A model generated the notes under the pieces. That model saw only the letters and a program-made list of their open reading frames with translations, was not told the origin of the DNA and searched no databases. A stretch of DNA of 64,000 nucleotides, taken from Fragilariopsis cylindrus CCMP1102 (taxonomy: Eukaryota > Bacillariophyta > Bacillariophyceae > Bacillariales > Bacillariaceae). The translations under genes and the position numbers were made by a program. Location of the stretch: contig FMBT01000408.1 of assembly GCA_900095095.1 (NCBI GenBank), positions 62,001-126,000 of the forward strand, read 5' to 3'. Each line of letters starts with the position of its first letter. Position 1 is the first letter of the stretch. Below, in pieces: positions 60,501-64,000 of this stretch.

Positions 60501-62184
60501 TCCAAGTGCTAATCCGAGTGCTTCTCCTAGCTCTGTTCCTAGTCTGGATCCGAGTGGCGAACCAAGTTCAGCACCAAGTTCAATCCCGAGTGATGTGCCT
60601 AGTTTTGTGCCTAGTTCTATACCAAGTGCTGGTCCAAGTTTCATTCCAAGTCTTACACCAAGTCGTGCACCCAGCTCTACTCCTAGTTTGGATCCGAGTG
60701 GCGCACCAAGCTCTATTCCAAGTTCAATCCCGAGTGATGTGTCTAGTTCTACACCAAGTGCTGGTCCAAGTTCCATTCCAAGTCTTTCACCAAGTTCTGC
60801 ACCAAGCTCTTCTCCTAGTTTGGATCCGAGTGGCGCACCAAGCTCTATTCCAAGTTCAATCCCGAGTGATGTGTCTAGTTCTACACCAAGTGCTGGTCCA
60901 AGTTCCATTCCAAGTCTTTCACCAAGTTCTGCACCAAGCTCTACTCCTAGTTTGGATCCGAGTGGCGCACCAAGCTCTATTCCAAGTTCAATCCCGAGTG
61001 ATGTGCCTAGTTTTGTGCCTAGCTCTGCACCAAGTGCTGCTCCAAGTTTCATTCCAAGTCTTACACCAAGTGGTTTACCCAGCTCTTCTCCTAGTTCGGA
61101 TCCGAGTGGCGCACCAAGCTCTATTCTAAGCTCTGTCCCAAGTTCTGTCCCAAGCTTCAGGCCCAGTCTTTCACCAAGTTCTCTTCCGAGTTCACTTTCA
61201 AGTCTTGATCCGAGCGCAGGTCCCAGTCTTCCACCAAGTTTTGTTCCTAGTCTCAAACCTAGCTCTGATCCGAGTGGTTCACCGAATTCTGTCCCTAGTT
61301 TGGAACCCAGCTCCATCCCAAGTTCCATTCCGAGTTTCATTCCGAGTTTCATTCCGAGTTTCATTCCGAGTGCTAATCCGAGCTCTGTTCCTAGTTCTGT
61401 TCCTAGTAGGCTTCCAAGTGGTGCTCCTAGTTCTGAACCGAGTGCTGTCCCCAGTTCTGTTCCAAGCAACAATCCATTTGAAGAAACAACACCCGGACCA
61501 ACACCACAACCAACACCGGCTAGAACTCAACCACCAACGAGACCGCCAACAAAACCCCCAACAAGACCGCCAACAAAACCCCCAACGAGACCGCCAACAA
61601 GACCGCCAACGAGACCGCCAACAAAACCCCCAACGAGACCGCCAACAAAACCGCCAACGAGACCGCCAACAAAACCCCCAACAAGACCGCCAACAAAACC
61701 CCCAACGAGACCGCCAACAAAACCCCCAACAAGACCGCCAACAAAACCCCCAACAAAACCGCCAACAAAACCCCCAACGAGACCCCCAACGAGACCGCCA
61801 ACAAGACCGCCAACAAAACCCCCAACAAGACCGCCAACAAAACCCCCAACGAGACCGCCAACAAAACCGCCAACAAAACCGCCAACAAAACCACCAACAA
61901 AACCACCAACCCCATCACCAACAACTTGTGCGAAAGGTAAAGGCTGTAAAAAAGACAAAAGTAAAGGTAAAGGTGACAAAAAGAGAAGAGTGCTGGTTAA
62001 AACTTTAAAGAGTTCCAAGTATCGTGGGAAATATAGCTCGAAGAGTCCTACTGGTTCACCGTCAACGAGCCATTCACCTATTAAAAGTAATTCGCTCACT
62101 CCATCAAAGAGCCCCTTGCCTACCATTTCACCTGCAATAACTTATTCGCCTACCACTACATATCACTCAAGGAAAATATCTTAA
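57512..62184 (+). CDS. PSxxPS-repeat cell-surface protein with KGSKG/SWGGYY biosilica-like module
   Basis: The ATG at 57512 is the first in this frame; the true start may lie further upstream. Order: four copies of KGSKG(D/N)(D/N)SW(G/A)GYYEDKGSK (57610-57840), Gly/Lys linker, SPTxSPTFAPTG repeats, a Cys-rich module (58100-58262: CEDCDTFFYKNNRKKTC, then CPSICKPKC; 8 Cys), then about 3 kb of PSxxPS repeats (58432-61470), 16 or more (T)RPPTKPP units (61530-61915) and a basic tail (CAKGKGCKKDKSKGKG). PSxxPS proteins with this W/Cys module are typical of diatom surfaces and mucilage. KxxKxxK spacing next to Trp/Tyr recalls cingulins and silaffins. A lost T at about 59193 breaks the frame; tandem copies show CTGTTCCGAG where this copy has CTGTCCGAG. 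Confidence 0.85.
58432..61470 (+). repeat. PSxxPS coding repeat array
   Basis: About 3 kb of near-continuous 12- and 15-base units (CCx-AGT-xxx-xxx). There are higher-order copies of about 300 bp around 58770-59170, 59170-59420 and 59440 onward, and 150-bp copies at 60685-61000. The periodicity keeps other frames open, including a 533-codon antisense frame (59871-61472). Confidence 0.95.
61530..61915 (+). repeat. PPT(R/K)PPTK coding minisatellite
   Basis: A 12-base unit, CCAACxAxACC(G/C), repeated about 32 times and encoding RPPTKPPT. Confidence 0.95.
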
Positions 62185-63592
62185 TCACACAGATATGCAG
62201 TAAAAATTGACATAGAAACTTTTTGTTGATCAACATGGCAACAGGGAAATGATTAGATCTAAGCTCAACTGATATTGATCTATTTAATACAAACTTATCA
62301 GACGAGATAAAGGTACTCATACGGTCAATAGAAAGGAAGAGATACGGTCTAATTTGGCCCAGGGGGGATTTGCTGTAATGAATGTTGAGTCGAATTTCAA
62401 AACGCCACAAGAGGTCATAAGAGAGGAGAAATACAAATCAAATCAAATCAATGATTAAATCCACTAATTGGCCAATCTTTTGATAATCACCAAATCCAGG
62501 AGATTTGGAAACAGTGGGTGGTGTAGTGAGTATACGAGCTCCCCTGGAGCTACGATTTCTCCAAACACCCAGTGCCGCGGTTACTCATTACAGAAACAAT
62601 TCATTGCAATGTACTTGTACCATTTGAACCGCATCATCAGACCAAATAGTCTCTAATTCTAGTTCGCAGAAGATAAAACTATACCACATTCATGGAATTG
62701 ATCCACTGTCCTTCACACATCATAGACTTCTGGTTCGAAGCTATAAAAAGGAGCGTAAATTTCAAGTATGTAAACTTGCCTATACAAAAGGAGATTGTTC
62801 AGCAAATACACATCCAACATACCTGTTGGTAATGGGTTCTCTTCCAAGTAATTACCGTACTTAATAGTATAATAATTGTAGACTATAATCTACTATTCGT
62901 TAATCTATTACTCTATCATTCAATCCGCAATCCTCCTCTCTTATGATGGCTAGTTACATGTGACTGTGTTGGTTGATGACAATTTTATACACTGTTATTG
63001 CTGCAACACATGCTTGTTTATTAATCTATAGTTACAGCATGAGAATGTAATTTACATTGTCTTTTGTTCTTGTTGTGATGCATTTTTTTTTCATGTGGTG
63101 CCATATCATACTATATTAGAAGAATATCCCAGTCAATTTGACCACCCGGTAGCGTAAGGAACTTGATAGCTGTAATGAGCACAAAAAATGTGGAATTAAA
63201 CAGTAAAATTCAAGTTCATTTGTAGTTACTGAGATTTGTTTTGATTATTGGTGTGCATCAGCAATTCCTGTGTATGAAAGAAGAAGTAGAAAAAAAAGTG
63301 TCGCATCCTTTTGTGGAAGATCTATATTACATCACCCCCGTCCCGTACAAAAATACACAGAGTTAATATGATGAAGATAACTGCCTTGTTGATGATACAA
63401 TAAACAATATAACATGATAAAGTCCTACTAGCTAATAGTATAGATGCGATTTATGTGATACTTTTTTTATTTCTTGCATTCAATATAATATGTAATATTT
63501 TATCTGTTACTGTATTTATTCTTCTTGGACGTTACTTTTTATTTTATTTTGGTGTATAACATATTATTCTTTGACATCTCTTCTTCTACTTC
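62185..63592. other. Intergenic region
   Basis: The 3' side of two convergent genes. An AAATC run lies at 62432-62450. No ORF with coding character and no RNA gene seen. Confidence 0.45.
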
Positions 63593-64000
63593 TTAGTTTG
63601 CTTCAACAGCCGAACTCTTCTCGGTAGTAGTATCTGCTGTTGTTTCTTCATTATACAAATTTTGGAATAATGCTTCATCTTCTGTATCAACTGCAACATT
63701 ATCCTCTTTGAGTTGTACAGCAATTGCTTCTTGAATAAGTTCAATTCCTTCGGAATCGGCAGTAGAGCTTGCAGACGTAGTAGTCAAAGACGCATCAGTT
63801 GTTGCTGTTGAAGTAGTAGGACCAACGTGATGATACGATCCTGATTTAGCTTCGTCTGGAACTTCACCTAATAATTTACCACCAATAAAACGTGCAGCAC
63901 GTCCAATTGTATTACCAACAACAAATCCAACAGCACGATCAACAACCATAATAACTCTCTTTCTCTTGGAGAATTTCTTCTTTGTTTCAACGACATTGGT
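63593..64000 (-). CDS. Uncharacterised small protein, 5' partial
   Basis: The minus frame is open to the window edge (17 codons above the ATG at 63949, reading VVETKKKFSKRKRVI), so the gene probably starts outside. The visible part opens MVVDRAVGFVVGNTIGRAAR, a Gly/Val-rich amphipathic or membrane-associated stretch, then GGKLLGEVPDEAKSG. A Thr/Ser-rich linker and an acidic tail follow. Stop at 63593-63595. No family recognised. Confidence 0.55.
   Translation of the reverse strand, partial: TNVVETKKKFSKRKRVIMVVDRAVGFVVGNTIGRAARFIGGKLLGEVPDEAKSGSYHHVGPTTSTATTDASLTTTSASSTADSEGIELIQEAIAVQLKEDNVAVDTEDEALFQNLYNEETTADTTTEKSSAVEAN

Noticed and set aside
59871-61472. 533-codon antisense ORF made of ELGTELGxxLG repeats
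   Set aside because: It is the complement of the PSxxPS codons. Because the unit length is a multiple of three and lacks TTA/CTA/TCA in that phase, the opposite strand stays open without being a gene.
1-64000. CRISPR arrays, operons or prokaryotic systems
   Set aside because: Spliceosomal introns, long intergenic regions and eukaryotic families make this nuclear eukaryotic DNA. None of the tandem repeats has the repeat-spacer pattern.

Overview
This 64 kb window looks like nuclear DNA of a diatom, probably a pennate one; the species cannot be named from the sequence. The evidence is a DUF6824 gene, a secreted-type protein with long PSxxPS repeats and a KGSKG/SWGGYY module, low-complexity Asn/Ser/Gln/His insertions inside conserved proteins, and short GT-AG introns of roughly 90-180 bp (up to about 540 bp). 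Several junctions restore known protein families exactly.

Layout. 1-2.1 kb: 3' part of a TB2/DP1/HVA22-like membrane protein. 2.4-6.3 kb (-): a protein with four ZNRD2 (Auto_anti-p27) zinc modules. 6.8-13.0 kb: a P-element-like DNA transposon with terminal inverted repeats, a THAP-like ORF and a 1301-codon transposase ORF. 13.4-14.7 kb: tRNA-dihydrouridine synthase (DUS1 type). 15-17 kb: tandem repeats and a decayed mobile-element ORF. 17.6-21.4 kb: type III-beta phosphatidylinositol 4-kinase with a PH domain. 22.4-25.0 kb (-): DUF6824 protein. 26.6-27.8 kb (-): protein whose C-terminus matches that of the ZNRD2 gene. 28.6-29.7 kb: two-TM protein. 29.9-30.5 kb: broken ORF. 32.0-33.4 kb: secreted, probably GPI-anchored protein. 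34.1-37.7 kb: M16 insulysin. 38.0-42.9 kb (-): YAK1/DYRK kinase. 45.3-47.3 kb (-): TBL/PC-esterase-like Golgi-type protein. 47.3-48.1 kb: degenerate repeats. 49.7-55.5 kb: a second DNA transposon with inverted repeats of about 1 kb that contain tandem repeats. 55.6-56.8 kb: poly-C tracts and tandem repeats. 57.5-62.2 kb: the PSxxPS cell-surface or biosilica-type protein. 63.6 kb to the end (-): 5'-partial gene.

The genes are independent nuclear transcription units and form no operon or single pathway. Themes are membrane and vesicle biology (HVA22-like, PI4K), the cell surface (PSxxPS protein, GPI-type protein, PC-esterase-like), regulation (YAK1) and two transposon families.

A pattern crosses the whole window. 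At least a dozen reading frames break by what reads as one missing base on the coding strand, often beside a homopolymer. One case (about 59193) is shown directly by comparison with a tandem copy in the same gene. The likeliest cause is deletion error in a long-read assembly. Broken genes here should therefore not be taken as pseudogenes without checking reads.
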